Shown here piece by piece: positions 1-13,500 of a stretch of DNA of 64,000 nucleotides (its first letter is position 1; each line of letters begins with the position of its first letter). Location: positions 47,996,451 to 48,060,450 of the forward strand of contig ML681989.1 in assembly GCA_007922195.1 (NCBI GenBank), written 5' to 3'. A program made the translations under genes and the position numbers. Origin of the DNA: Podocnemis expansa (lineage: Eukaryota > Chordata > Testudines > Podocnemididae). The notes under the pieces were generated by a model, which saw only the letters and a program-made list of their open reading frames with translations, was not told where the DNA came from and ran no database searches.

Positions 1-1293
1 CAAACTCTGCTAATCCAATCATTCACCAGTTCAGCATTCATTCAAATTCTCTCTCTGTTAATCTATTGTCCTCTCTCAGTCTAAAAATACAAGGGATAGA
101 GCCATAAAATAACATTTTTCTCAGAATGACAAGCAAATGAAAAAAACCTTTCATGATTTTTATTGTAGTCTTGGTCTTATTCTTGTACTGTCATTGTTCA
201 TTAGTGTAGACACAAATACATTGAGAGATTGTCTTTTAAACCTGCCTTTCCAAGACAAAGTTGTAGACCTCTATTTTGTGATTTTCTATTATTTGAATTT
301 TAACAAGGAATAGGGCTCATAAAAGTAAATTAGATGGCTCAGAAGGAGGAAAAAAGTCTATAAAGTAAATATAGATTCATGTCCCTAAACTATATGCAGA
401 ATGTTTAACGCTCTGGAATGCAATGTGATGTGAATATCAGTTCACTGAGAACTAGACAGAGACCAAAAATTTATTTCACACAATCCAAAATATGTGGAAA
501 GCAAAAATATCTAATGTCTGAGGAGTAAGATACTGAATATGCTGCAGAAACATTCTTTGGCTTCTCTGAAAAATACATACTTTCCAAGATCATTTTCCTA
601 GAAATGTTCCATGTATTGAGAGAAAGTACCAGCTTAATATTTTGCTCTGCTTGGATGACTGCAAAGAAAAAATCCCCCACAGATTTCTGTTGTATTTCAC
701 AGCAAGTAGATGAATAGCTAAAAAAAAATTCCATGACCTGGGCAAGCATTCAGACACTAACCTAGAGTGAGATGAACGCCCAAAACCAGAGTCCGTCAGC
801 CTCACAAAAGAACGCTACAATTTGAATTCTCTCTTATACTTTCCCAAAGAAAAGGCCTCAGATACCCTATCTTTTGAAACTTTATACATACAGAAGAAAC
901 ACTTCAAGCAACTCCCCCTTTCTAGATTTCCTGAAGCGTCCAGACTGCCACACTCTTAGTTCTCTGAGCTTCAATGGGTTTTTTTCCATTGGCACAATCC
1001 TAGAACCTGTAGGCACTAGGTAGTTAAGGATAGAGAAAGGTACTTCAATCTATGTAACTCCAGAATTGAAAGGGGGGGAGCACTTTACAGTTTTATTTCT
1101 GTTTTCACCAGAGTTGGCTGTCTGAGCATATTAGCTCTTTAAATATGTTTCAGCAAAAAAAATGTGATGATCCACAGTAAGAAAAGGACTTAAATACATC
1201 TCTTGAAATAGAGTGTTGAACAAACATTGACTTTAACAAACATCCATAAAAATTGACAAATTCAGAAAAATACTTACTTGCACAGAAACTTAC
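1..1293 (-). other. Start of the intron after CFAP47 exon r
   Basis: AT-rich sequence. I see no recognisable exon, RNA gene or full repeat. The short open frames near 470-805 show no family resemblance. Confidence 0.6.
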
Positions 1294-1437
1294 GGTGATA
1301 CTAGTGTTTTGTCCTGGATCAAGAACCCCAGCACACACACTAAATTTAAAAATGCCATCTTCTATGGCTTTTCCCGCACTGTCAAGATCTAATTTCCATG
1401 TCACCTGTTGCCTTGAAGTATTCTTCAGGTCAAATGT
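1294..1437 (-). CDS. CFAP47: CFAP47 exon r (residues 883-930)
   Basis: The acceptor is aattgtttag and the donor is ATCACC|GTAAGT. The frame reads [20 protein letters not shown] and then [19 protein letters not shown], the middle of an ASH module. It is symmetric (144 nt). It is the most downstream exon I can identify. The next one should complete the module and lies outside the window. Confidence 0.9.
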
Positions 1438-2080
1438 CTAAACAATTGTAGAGAAACAAGGATGCAAGGTGACAGAATGGAGTAAACATTGTTATTTTTC
1501 CCACTCTGTTTAATATTAATCTTCTTCTATTGAAAAAAGTAAAGTTACTAATGCCTAGTCTACTTTTTATCTACAAATAAGAAACAAATTGACACAGAAT
1601 TCAACAGAGCACACTAGAGAGCAATGGAGATGTAGATTATATCTGTAAAGCAAAAAATAAGGATGCCTCTTTAGTTTACAGACAGCACACTTATCAGCCA
1701 CTCACCATTCACAAAGAACAATGTTTTCTACTCAGAAAGGAAAAACATTTTCTTAATTCATAGATATGACACTGATATCTTTAGTTAATAAAAATAACCT
1801 GGAGTAATAGTAAATTGGCTATCGATCTTGTGCTAGTGTGTGATAAGTAGATTAATTGCTTTTATGATGGCAGTGGTGGTGAGGCAAATGCAAATAGGAG
1901 AACTTCTGCTGGTATTAGTCAAATGTTGCAAAAATTGAATACACTACCTGACAGTCCTGAAATTACAGTTCTCAAAATATGATACATACATAGATCCTTC
2001 TGATAAATTTGCTGAGATTGCAAAAATTAAGAACAGGTTTTAGAAACCCACCACCTTTCTCTCTCTCTCTCTCTCTCTCA

Positions 2081-2117
<37 letters not shown>

Positions 2118-5100
2118 CCCGGAATGACAAAATAGCAAGAATAAAAACCATTCCCCTAGTAAAGTGGCTCAGGTATCAGCTACGTTGTCCCCAAGTGTTG
2201 GGTTGTGATTTTATCCCTTAAAAAGTCTCATGAGACTATATAAAAAGATTTTATAAAAAGAGCAGGGATACACTGAATGAAAGGTGTATCCCTCACATAT
2301 AAATTTCAGCACACATCCAGGTCCATAGCCAAAACCTCATCAGAAGAAACTGGGCAAGTAATCTCCAGAAGCAAAGGGATGTAAAAATGGAAGAGCGTTC
2401 AAATATACTGGCATCTGTTTGTCCACTGAAGTCCCAACATCATTACATCAGAGTAAAAAGAAGCCTATGTTACAAAGGAATAGAAAATAAGCTTACTTCC
2501 TAAGTTGACTCCCTTTAAAACATTAAACAAATGAGGCGTCCTGTGGCACCTTAAAAGCTACTAAATTTATTTGGGCATGGGCTTTCATGGGCTAAAACCC
2601 CCTTCATCAGATGCATCTGACAAAGTGGGTTCTAAAACACAAAAGCTTACAGCCAAATCAATTGATTAGCCTTTTGGGTGCCACAGAACTCCTCATTTGT
2701 TCTGCTGAAATGGACTAACATGGCTAACCCTCTGAAACTTGCCACCATGCAAGGCTTAAAATGATAGGCATTTTGAAACTACCTGTTCTTACACCAGGGG
2801 CTTCACTGGCACTGGCCTCATGGGGCTCAAGCCCCGAATGTCCATGCCTCAGCTTCTTGCCTCTTTTTCCGGGCCAGGGTCACTCTTGGCTTACATTAAG
2901 ATTTGCTATATAATTTTGTCACCTGAGTGCTGCTTTTCATATCTGAATGACAGCATTCTCATTCTAAAGCTAGACTACAAAACCCTAAAAATACAATCCA
3001 AAGAACTAGTCTCTTTTTATGGCCTCAAGTGATCTTTTGCTTTAACAAAGGAAAGGCCAGATCCCTTCAAAAGGCAATTCCAGCACTTCTGTCTCAAGTC
3101 TCTGAGTGGTCACAACAGATTCTAGAGAATGAGACAGAATTTCATATGCATTATAGGCAGCTCATAATGGAGGTCTGGCTAAGTCTTGACCCTTATGAAC
3201 CATTAGTCCTCCTAGTCTGCCTTCAAGGGTATGCCTGTGTTGCAGTTGGGAGTGTGCTTCCCAGCTGGGGTCAACAGACACATGCCTCCTCTGCCTGAGC
3301 CATCTGAGCATGATTCAGGTGACTAGCCCAAGAACTGTCAAATCTATCTCCAGGTATATTGCTATTTTTAGCATACTAGTTCAAGCAGAGCTAGTGCTTT
3401 TTCTGTCCAAGCACACCTCCAGCTGCAGGGTAAATGTCACCTTACAGGCAAGCTATAAGAACTAACATTCATGAGGGTCAAGATTTATCCAGACATTTAT
3501 TATGATCTGCCTAAGCCTACTCGACAGATTAAAACCAATCCACACTGTTATCTTCTGGAATGCCATGCTGTCACCAATAAGAGAGAGCAGTGATCAAGGA
3601 GACAGCTGGTGAAATGGACAGGATTCCTTTATCTTCTTTATTTAAGAAATACCATCCTTTACACAGTGATGTTCAGGGAATACGCTTGAAGACAAAGCCT
3701 TCCCAAGTATCTTTAATAGATAATTAAGGAGAATGTAGCTCATCTTTTTCATGATTTCAGAGGGACACTCAAGAGGATTCTTGAGGAAATGTTAACTTGA
3801 ATAGGTATTGGGGTACATATACTATATACTGTACTATAAAGTGACTATGTAGGCTCTAATCTCTAGCATCCTTGTTTCCCCTGACCCAGAGCTGGGAAAA
3901 TTTAAAGGTGAAGAACTGATCTTGAACAAAGAGAAAATATTATCACTTCTTCTATACATTTAAAGAATCTTGTGTGTTGGTCATATCAGATATTTTATTG
4001 TCGCATGAAGAACATAAACTGTGAATGTTTTTCCGAATCCACAACAACAGGATCCTAAAAATACTAATTACAAAAAACTAAGAAATAGCTACTGAAAAGA
4101 AAAATCTAAAATAACTACTGATTTAATAAAAATGTCAAGAAAAATGTTAATTATGCAATGATGGATGAGGAAAATAATTCCAATACCAGTTACCAACAGA
4201 AAGAGAGGAAATGAAGAAAATAAAAGGGAAACAAACTTCTTAAACCATTGGGACTTTTTTGATCTGTAGATTCAGAACTTCAATAGCCAGAAGGGGCCTC
4301 TACAATTATCTAGTTCTGCTCTCCTGTTACCATGAGCCATAGATCTTCCCCAAAATAATAAGTGGGAGTATACCAACCAATGCCCATCAGTACTAGCATG
4401 ATGCTAGGAATTGTGAACCACAACATACAGTTGAGGGATCCATACAGCCAATTTCATAAAGAAAAACCTCACGCTTCTAAAATTAAGAGCATATTATGAA
4501 TTATTAACAGTTTGCATAAAATACACTGCAGCTACAATCTCAGACATGATCACACTACAAATCACTGCTGGACATCTTTGGAAGACAACTACCCCTCGCA
4601 CTGCGGCAGTCAGATTCTCATGGTATGCACAATTTAGTTCATGAAATGGAAGGTAATATCAAGTCTAAGTCAGAAACTGAGCAAAAGCCATAATGTTCAG
4701 AGATTAACATGAAACTCACAGTACAATAGAATAATGATAAAAATACTTGAAAATCCATAAATACATATATTAGAAAAAATTATGTGTTTGTTTAAATTGC
4801 ACTCTGTATTCTTAATTTGCACCTCTTTTGAAGTTAATGTAAAGTAAAAAATGATTAAATAAAGAATACTCATGAACAAACATGTACCTTAGTGCTCTGG
4901 CTTTCATCAGCAATACCTAAATGTATATTTCTTGACTGAAATACCAGTTCTGAAGTGGAGAACTGAAGTGGTGGTTGCAGTACTGTAGGAGAAAATCAAA
5001 GAAATTTATGGTACATCTTGGAAAATATTTCTGCAACTTTTTTCATTAAAGCATTATTTCCACTTTACACATTCTTAAGATCTGTGTGGCTCAAAAGCTT

Positions 5101-7532
5101 CTCTCCCTTACCAACAGAAGTTGTTCCAGTAAAATATAGTTCCTCACCCATCTTGTCTCACCAATTTCCTGGGACCAACAACATTCTTAACCTGACAGAT
5201 TTTCCCTTTCTTTTAAAATCTCCCTTTCCCTTCACTGCCTACAAATTGCAAGCACAATTAGTATCATGTAAATGTCTACCTGATTATGACACCATAGAGG
5301 GACTCGCATCTAAGTGACACTAATTTTGCACCCATCAAAATGTCAGTTGCCCAGAGGAAGCCAAGTTTAGGTCAGGCTAAAAAAATCAGACTCATAATAT
5401 CTGTCCTTTATACCATGGATGTTATAAAAAACAGAACAGTATGTTCTCCCGATTTGAGATGAATGAAAAAGGGAATCAGATTTGGTCCTTTGTGGACCAT
5501 CAGAAGCACATTAGAGATCTAGGAACACAAACAAGGAGTCTGGTGGCACTCTTAAAGACTAACAAATGTATCACATGAGCTATCGTGAGAGAAAATCCCA
5601 CTTCATCAGACGCTTTAAAGATGGGGTACTTACAGAACAAGAGGAAAATAAATGTTGGGAAGTGTAAGTCATAGGATGAGGTTACACTGTAACAGCAAAT
5701 CAAAGCAGTTGTAAAGATTCAAACATTGGGGAACAGTGAATAGAGGAAGGTGAGGTCAAATCACCTGTTGTAATGGAAAAGGAATCCACAGTCCCTATGC
5801 AGTCCTGACTTCACTAGTCACTAATTGAAAAAAATCTTTTTGAATAGTGAACTGGAGTTCCTCTGATCCCATCTATTTTAGTTATCACTAAATATTAACT
5901 TTCAGTAATGATAGAACATTCAAGTGTATTTCTTCATTTTTTTCTAAATGGCTACTAAAAGTTTCATACACCTATAATTAGCTCCTTTACTTTTGTAATT
6001 TTTCTTAAATTTATTTAAATTTGTGATACTTTAGATAGATTTTGGTATTCCAAAAAATAAGTATAGATTTATCACAATGGAATCACCTTTCATTCAATAC
6101 AGTAATTGATCTTCTCCAGTGCTAACGTAAAGAAGGCGAAAGATGTGATTTATAATCGAGCATTAAATGAATGGTGAGAATTCTGATGAAATTAAATACA
6201 GAGTTGCCCCAAGATTCTTGGATCATCTTCTCTACTAGGCCAAGCTATTGTAAAGGAAGCCAGGCTGAGCAAAATTTGCAACTACCTTTCACAGTACGCT
6301 TAATTAGAACACTTATTTCCTTCTACGAAAACCAATCCCCAACTGCATTTCTCATTTTATGTTGAACCAAAACTAAATTTTCTCTCTCTAAAATGAATAG
6401 CTGGGACATCTCCTTAAACAAAGATATATAATCTCTACAAAACAGAGTCATTCTTGAATGGGAACCTAGCCTATTCAACTCCATACAGATGCTTTGCCAT
6501 GGTCACACCCATCTAGAGTAGCATACTGTGCCAATTATAAGGTGATGTCAAAAGCACAGCCTAGAAGCTGATAGATTGCTACTTTCGCCTTCTGGGTACT
6601 ATCCTGGAATAAGAGGCACTGAAAAAATCCTCAACTGTCTGTGAAAACGACTAAGTTTGGAGAGTCTTTCCATGATGAGACCACTGAGCCTTCACCAGAG
6701 CCAAAACAGGATTTGCAATGCTGCTCAACTTATTATACTGTTGCCAGAGGGTGGTTAATACATAATATGACATGGCAAAGTAAAGCAGCCACCTACCCCC
6801 TGTTGGGCACATAGGAATCTCAGAGAAAAACTGCCTTCACAAGCAGTCAGAAGTTAACACAACATCAAAAAAAAAAGGAGCTGTGGGTTTTTTATTTTTG
6901 TTTGGATTATTTTTTTAAAGACATAATGAATACTATATTCTTTTCATTCGTCTCTGGTTTCCAAGCCTTTATGGTGCACTCACTCCATTTTTCTTTCAAG
7001 CCTTTCTAAACAAGTATGAAAAAATTGTTAAACTAACCAAACAACCAACCAAAACATTACTGAGTGCATCCTCTCCTTCCTCTTGGCTAACTGAGGTCGA
7101 AATAAGCCCCTGGAGATTGTGACTGTTTTTCAGCTTAGTTGTTTTACTTTGTGTTGAATATGTCCTTTGATATAAACAATAAACTGAACCCTGAATAAAG
7201 GTTCTTGAAGCACTTGACTGTTGAGTTTGCTTTTTCTTCCCTGGCTGCTGCAAACAGCCCACCACCTCCACGTGATTTCTAGTATCAATTTTAAAACATC
7301 CACAGGACACTGAAATTGTACTAGCTACACACAAGTTCAAAAAACTGCATGACTGCAGATAGAATGGCTTTGCTCTCAGTGTGAGCAGTTCTGAGAACAC
7401 ACACACAGTAGGATGTCATCAGCTTCTGACATATGTGCCAAATGAACTAATTTTGCTGCTAGGACTGTCATAGGTTCTCAAATCATCTTCTAGGAACTTT
7501 TAATGCCAGTCAATGCCCCAAGTAACATTCAC

Positions 7533-7592
<60 letters not shown>

Positions 7593-10500
7593 TTTTAGTT
7601 CACATGTAGAAAATACATGGTCCCTACCAACAGAAAATAGAATTTGTAAAATCAGGTTCTTAGATCTCAAAAAATGTTTGTGTTACATTGTTTTTCAATG
7701 TGACATCTGAAAATATCTAATCATTCATTAACAAGTGTCATTTCTAAGGTGATGGAGTAAAACTATTCAGTTCTTCTTTCACAATACCAAAACTTGACAT
7801 GCTATTTGGCTGCAATAAATGAGAATGGTTGAGTAGCACACTCATTACTCAGAATATTTATTCAGTATTTCCCCCCCAAAAAAGGATACAATTAAATAGC
7901 CATACGCCTAGAAGAAACTATAGCCTAATTTATAAGATTTTGTTTTTTAGAACATTCCTTTGGCTTTCAAATATTTGGATTGCGGCAACTGACCATCCTT
8001 TCAGACACTTATTAGTGACCTTTATTCTGAAATTGAACACCATTCTGTACACATCCACGGACATTTCCTAAATATACATAGTAATTTTGAAAAAAGTTGC
8101 AATTTATTCTGTGTGATAGCTATTATTTTTTACAGTTAGTTTTTGGGATTAGCAGGTATGTAGGAGAAAATTAGAAGCCTTCAAACAGCTAAGATTTAAT
8201 TTCAAACAAGTAATTTTATATTTGGAAGTGGTTGTTTAATTGATTATGTTGATTACTGATTAAGTCATAATATATGTTACCTACAATATCTTGTATTCAT
8301 TAAAATAATATAACTGCTTATTGACAGTGAAACTTTATTTTGAACTCACAATATAAAACAATCTTTTTTCAAAGAGATATTCCATGCTTCTATATATGAA
8401 AGGAAGAAGGTAAAGCTGTACTGTTTTATAAGAAAGTGTTATTTATTAATGACAGCTATACATTCCACTGCTCCACAGGAAATAGCAGAAACAAAAGATG
8501 AACATTTTGTTTCCTTTCAGGGCCCATAGAAACTCACTTCTGCACTATCAATTTGCACTTTGTTACACAGTATTTTTTCTTTATAAAGAGACTCTTCTAA
8601 AAATAATTTCACATTTAAACCCATACTTGGATTTAGTTTAAATTTGGTTCAAACAAACATATATGAATACATTCTCCAGAAATTGACTTCTACCATAGGG
8701 ACTGAACTACTGAAGAGAAGAATGCTTAAGGACAAATATTTTGTGAAGGATAGATCTTAGGTTTGGGCCCTATAGTGTTAAGGAACAACAGCTTTATTTC
8801 CTTTCCCAGAAGTCTGCCCTGTTCCTTAAAGAAAATAAGGAGTCCTGTGGCGCTTAACAGCTAACAAATTTATTTACTGCATGAGCTTTTGCAGGAGAAA
8901 ATCCCACCTTGTCAAATGCTTTGAAGATGAGGGAACTTACAGAATGGGAGGAAATAAAGGCAGGGAAGTGTAAGTCATGGGAACAGGTCACACTGTACCA
9001 GCCCTGTTCCTGGTGTTCTTATATAATGGAGTTGAGAGCTTAGTCTCCTCCACTACTCCAAGTAATATAACAGCATGTGGACACCATCTAAGGAGAGAAG
9101 ACTAAGAAAATGACAAATGCACTAAAGCCTCATTCTCTGGTAGTCAATACATAAACTAAAACACTGAGGAGAGTAATAGTAGACATTCTCAGGTAGTAAG
9201 TATTGTGTGTAGACAAGCATGAAGGAAAGGGCCAGACAGACATGTGAAAAATACAAAAAACCCCACCTACCTACAAGATGCCAGTTTGATATTAGAGGCA
9301 AAATATCTCGGAATCTGGGCACTGACTTGACTTTTAAAAGCAGGAGAAAAAAATTTCCTTATTCTTCCTTACAGGAGAATATGAACAGAACACCCAGCAT
9401 TTCTGTGCAGGTTGGATTACAATGATTTAGACTTAGTGGCCATTACTAATTTTTACAGAGCCTCAGAGAAAAAAATATAGTGAGAAACATGCTGTTTTCC
9501 TACACTGCCTACTAAATACTCCAGGCATGGTGGGGCCAGTACCAACTTTGGTGCTATCGGAGAGTAGGAAGAAAATAAATTGGGTTCTGGGTTAACTAGA
9601 TTAAGATTAGATAGATTAGAAGGGTTAGATAGAGAGATAGAGAGATTAGAAAGAGAGAGAAACCTCTAACTAGAAGTATATTTTCTTCCAGTGCTTAGAT
9701 ACTGAATATACCAACAATGAACAAAGCAACAAGGTGAAATTTAATATAGCCAAGGGCAAACTACTACACTTAGGAAGAAAAGAAAAAGAAAAATCAAAAC
9801 ACACAACTACAAGATGAAGAATAATTGGCAAGGTGGTAGTACTGCTGAAAATGATCAGGAGGTTACAGTAGATCACAAACTGAACATAAGCCAGCTATGT
9901 GATGGTGTTGCTAAAAAGGTTAACATTGCTTTGGGGTGTAATACCAGAAGTATGTAAGACTTTGTCCTGCTCTACTCAGCACTGGTGAGGCCTCAGCTGG
10001 AATTCTGTGTTCAGTTCTGGGCAACCCACTTCAGGAAAGATGTAAATAAACTAAAGAGTGTCTAGAGAAGGGCAACAAAAATTATAAAAATCCTAACAAG
10101 AGACTTCAGCTATGCTGAGCACTGTTATGAAGAGGACAGTGACATTAGGAAAACTTTAACTATAAGGATTGTTAAGCACTGGAATAAGCTTCCAAGGAGA
10201 GTTGTGGCATCCCCATCATTGGAGGTTTTTAAGAACAGATTGGACAGACACCTGTCAGGGATGGTCTATGTTTACTCAGTCCTACCTCACTACATGCAAG
10301 TGGACTTGATGACCCCTCATGGTCCCTTCCAGCCCCGTGTTTCTATGATTCTTTCATACTTAACTTTTAGAAATGATAGGGATATAGTTCCAGCTTCAAG
10401 GATATTTCAAAAGGCACATTTAAAATGGAGTAAATAGATGCAAGTACAACAGTGTTACACATCTCCCAATTATTTGATATTAGATAAATGCTATTCTGTT

Positions 10501-13500
10501 TGATTTTAGATAAATGCTAGTTCTATTCCTCAGTCCTTTAGCATCTAATTTTCCTTTGCCAAAGCTAGAAATCAACCCCTGAATGATCAATATAGAGAAC
10601 ATCATACACATAGACTTAATATTTCTAGTTTACATACCAGTTGCTTGAACTGTACATAATGGAGCAGCCATAGTCACCATTTGAGGACGAGGAACAATTA
10701 TGTGTTTTACGGACCCAGAAGGAGTTGTAGCTGTAGAGTTTTGCTGTGAAAATGGAACCTCACTGAAATTTATGTTTATTGGAAGACTGAAGTCATATGC
10801 TGCCACCTAAAGGACAAAAATATAGCTGTGGTCATTTTCTCAACCGTGGAAACAGCAAGTTTATACTGTGCTATAATACCAGTATCACTGTTTTAGGAGA
10901 AATATTAAAATAATTTTTTGAGAAAATTAACTTGAGGGCCTGATCATGCAGCAGTGAATTCAATGGGAGCTTGGCTTATTGTCACATGCTGTCAGCCATC
11001 TTAATTACCTAAAGAACTACCCTTTTTTGACCCTGAAGGAAAAAAAAATAATGGAATGAAAATTATCAGAACTCTATATAGTTTAGCTCCAGATGAGGCT
11101 TTTGGCACATCTTTAGTTTAAAAGGTGTTTTGTTCCTGTTAAAATATCATAGCAGACAAAAAAAAATCTGAATTGGACTTCAGGCTAGAATGAATAGCAT
11201 ACAGTAAAGGTGGCTAGAGAGGGTGCTATTCAGTTCAAGAAACCCCTTTAAAGTTAGGAACTCTTCACAGAAAGAGCTCTGCCAACCACATCATTTACAA
11301 GGATCTAGTTCAAACTTTAGTGCTTTCACTGATTCTAATTATAGTACTATTGCATGGGAAGAATGGTATCCACTCTAAATCAGTCTCATACATTTAGGAT
11401 TTTATAGGCTAAAACCAAAAATACTACACTCTATCCAGAGAACTGTTTGCTGGCAGCCAATCCACATAACAGAGTATTGATGCATAGGATGATTCTTTCA
11501 GAGTACACTAGTTAATAAGCAACTATGTTTTGTTCTGTCCTCTGTTTCCAAATAGAAGAGGAATCTAGTGACACTTTAAAGACTAGCAAATTTATTTATT
11601 ACATGAGCTCTCATGGGAGAAAAATCTCCCTTCACCAGATGCTTGAAGACGGAGAACTACAGATGAATGAGAGGAAAATAAATGCAGGGAAGTATAAGCC
11701 ATAGGATTAGGTCAAACTGTTAAAAGCAAATCAAAACAGTTGTTCAGATTCAAACAGTGGAGAACAGCATATTAGGGGGAGGTGAGGTAAAAGAAAAGCA
11801 GAATTATCTATTGTAATGGGGGGGGGAACCAAAATCCCTATTTAACCCTAAGGCAATAGTGTCAAATTTGCATACAAATTCCAGTTCTTTAGTTTCTTTT
11901 TGAAGCTTTGATCTGTAATCAATTAGTCTAAGTATAGCTATTAACAAATCATCAATGGAGTGAGCAGGAAGACTAAAGACTTCTCCTGTTGGCTTTTGAA
12001 TGTTATTTCTGATGTCATACTTGTGTCTATTTATTCCCCACACAAAGCACATTACAGTGCTTTACTCTGAAGTAACAAAAGGCATGGATAACCAAAGCAG
12101 TCAATGTGGCACTTTTACATTAACGTGCTCTAAAAGCCACAACTGGAGTCCTCAATTTGTGTGGTTCTGGTTTCGGCTAATGCTTCAGAAAGGCTACATT
12201 CTCTCAGGGGTGGCCAAACTTATGGAACTCAAGAGCCACACAAGCTGATTATTAAACCTTCGGGAGCTACACTGAAGCACACAGCCATATACTTTTGCCT
12301 ACTTCAAAAGTGCTGTTTAAAATTCATTGCATACTTGAATTTTATCATAAAAAGAAGGCAAATATTGATCCTACTAATGCCAGATTCTATTAATTACTTA
12401 AGATTACCATGAAAGCTAGGCCTATACAGTAAAAACTTAGCTGTTGCTCTATGTAGAAGACTTCAGGCTAGTGGCCAGTTTTTCAGAATCTGGGCAGTAA
12501 CTTGTCAATGCAGTACATAAAAGCTCTCTCCAGTGCTGATCTGTAAGTACTGCACGATGTTTTGACTTCACAAATTTCATTGTGGAACACTGTGCTTCAC
12601 AGCAATAAGTTGTGCCAAAAATTTAAAGCAATCCCAACCATGCCGCCCTTCTTCCCTCCCGTCCCAACCCCCTCACGAACCCCCAGGCCCTGGCTCTGGC
12701 TCCCCTGGGCTGACCCCCCCCCAGGACCCCCTTACCTGGCCACTCCAGTGGCTAGGTACAGGCTGGGCCTCCCTCTCCCCACCACCATGTTCTGCACATG
12801 CTCAGAGCAGGAGATTTAAAACTTGTAGGCCGGGGCTGTATTTCTAAATTGATTTGCTGGCATTCTTTCACAAGCCTCACTTTTTCATTCAAGGGCTTCA
12901 TGCAGCTCCCATGCCGCAGTTTGGCCACACCTGCTCAAGATCTATGCACTTCTTAAAGCCATTTAAAGCTAGTTCTAGTGAAGATTTTAAGATGTTATTA
13001 TGGACTTTATAACTTCTCCAAAGATTCATACATTAAACTTGGTTTCCATGTCCAAAGTAACGACTGGTACGTGCGTGTTTTGGGATACAAAAGAGAAGTT
13101 GCCTCAATCCCAATAATTCTGAAAGTTCCTCAGCTCTATAAGAGAGTTTATGAACAACTGTGACAATGAGAGAAGACTCCAGATCTTATTATTTCCAGTG
13201 TTCTTGCAGGATGTGTGCGTTCCATACAAATTCATGCAGGAATCAGAAACTCTCTTGCCTGAGTACAATAACTCAGATGCGTGTATGGCATGTGGGGGCA
13301 GGGGGGGATTTTATCTGTTTTTGCTAAGCAGCAGAGAGTGCACTTTAGGTGGATTTTCATTCAAATCACTGATGACTCATAATGTTGTTTCAAATCTCAC
13401 AATGAGTAATATCTAAAATATAAGGCTACACATCTTAAACCCTATAAAAGATAATAGATACTGTCTCACTAAGGTCTTTCGAATAAAGACCTTCTGATGC

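Larger units (their letters stand above)
1438..4887 (-). other. CFAP47 intron q-r (3,450 bp)
   Basis: Holds a CT/CA microsatellite (2057-2115), a fold-back repeat (2525-2739) and a short CR1 3' piece (4265-4345). I recognise nothing in 2750-4260. Confidence 0.7.
4983..10637 (-). other. CFAP47 intron p-q (5,655 bp)
   Basis: Holds fold-back repeats at 5527 and 8830, a CA microsatellite at 7535, GA/GATA-rich DNA near 9600 and a CR1 3' region from 9690. I recognise nothing in 5830-7530 or 7590-8820. AATAAA-like signals at about 7177-7199 could belong to an old LTR, but I cannot support that. Confidence 0.7.

Noticed and set aside
6996..7406. Open frame of 136 codons on the minus strand
   Set aside because: There is no domain, no splice context and no similarity to CFAP47. 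It is probably chance in intronic or old repeat DNA.
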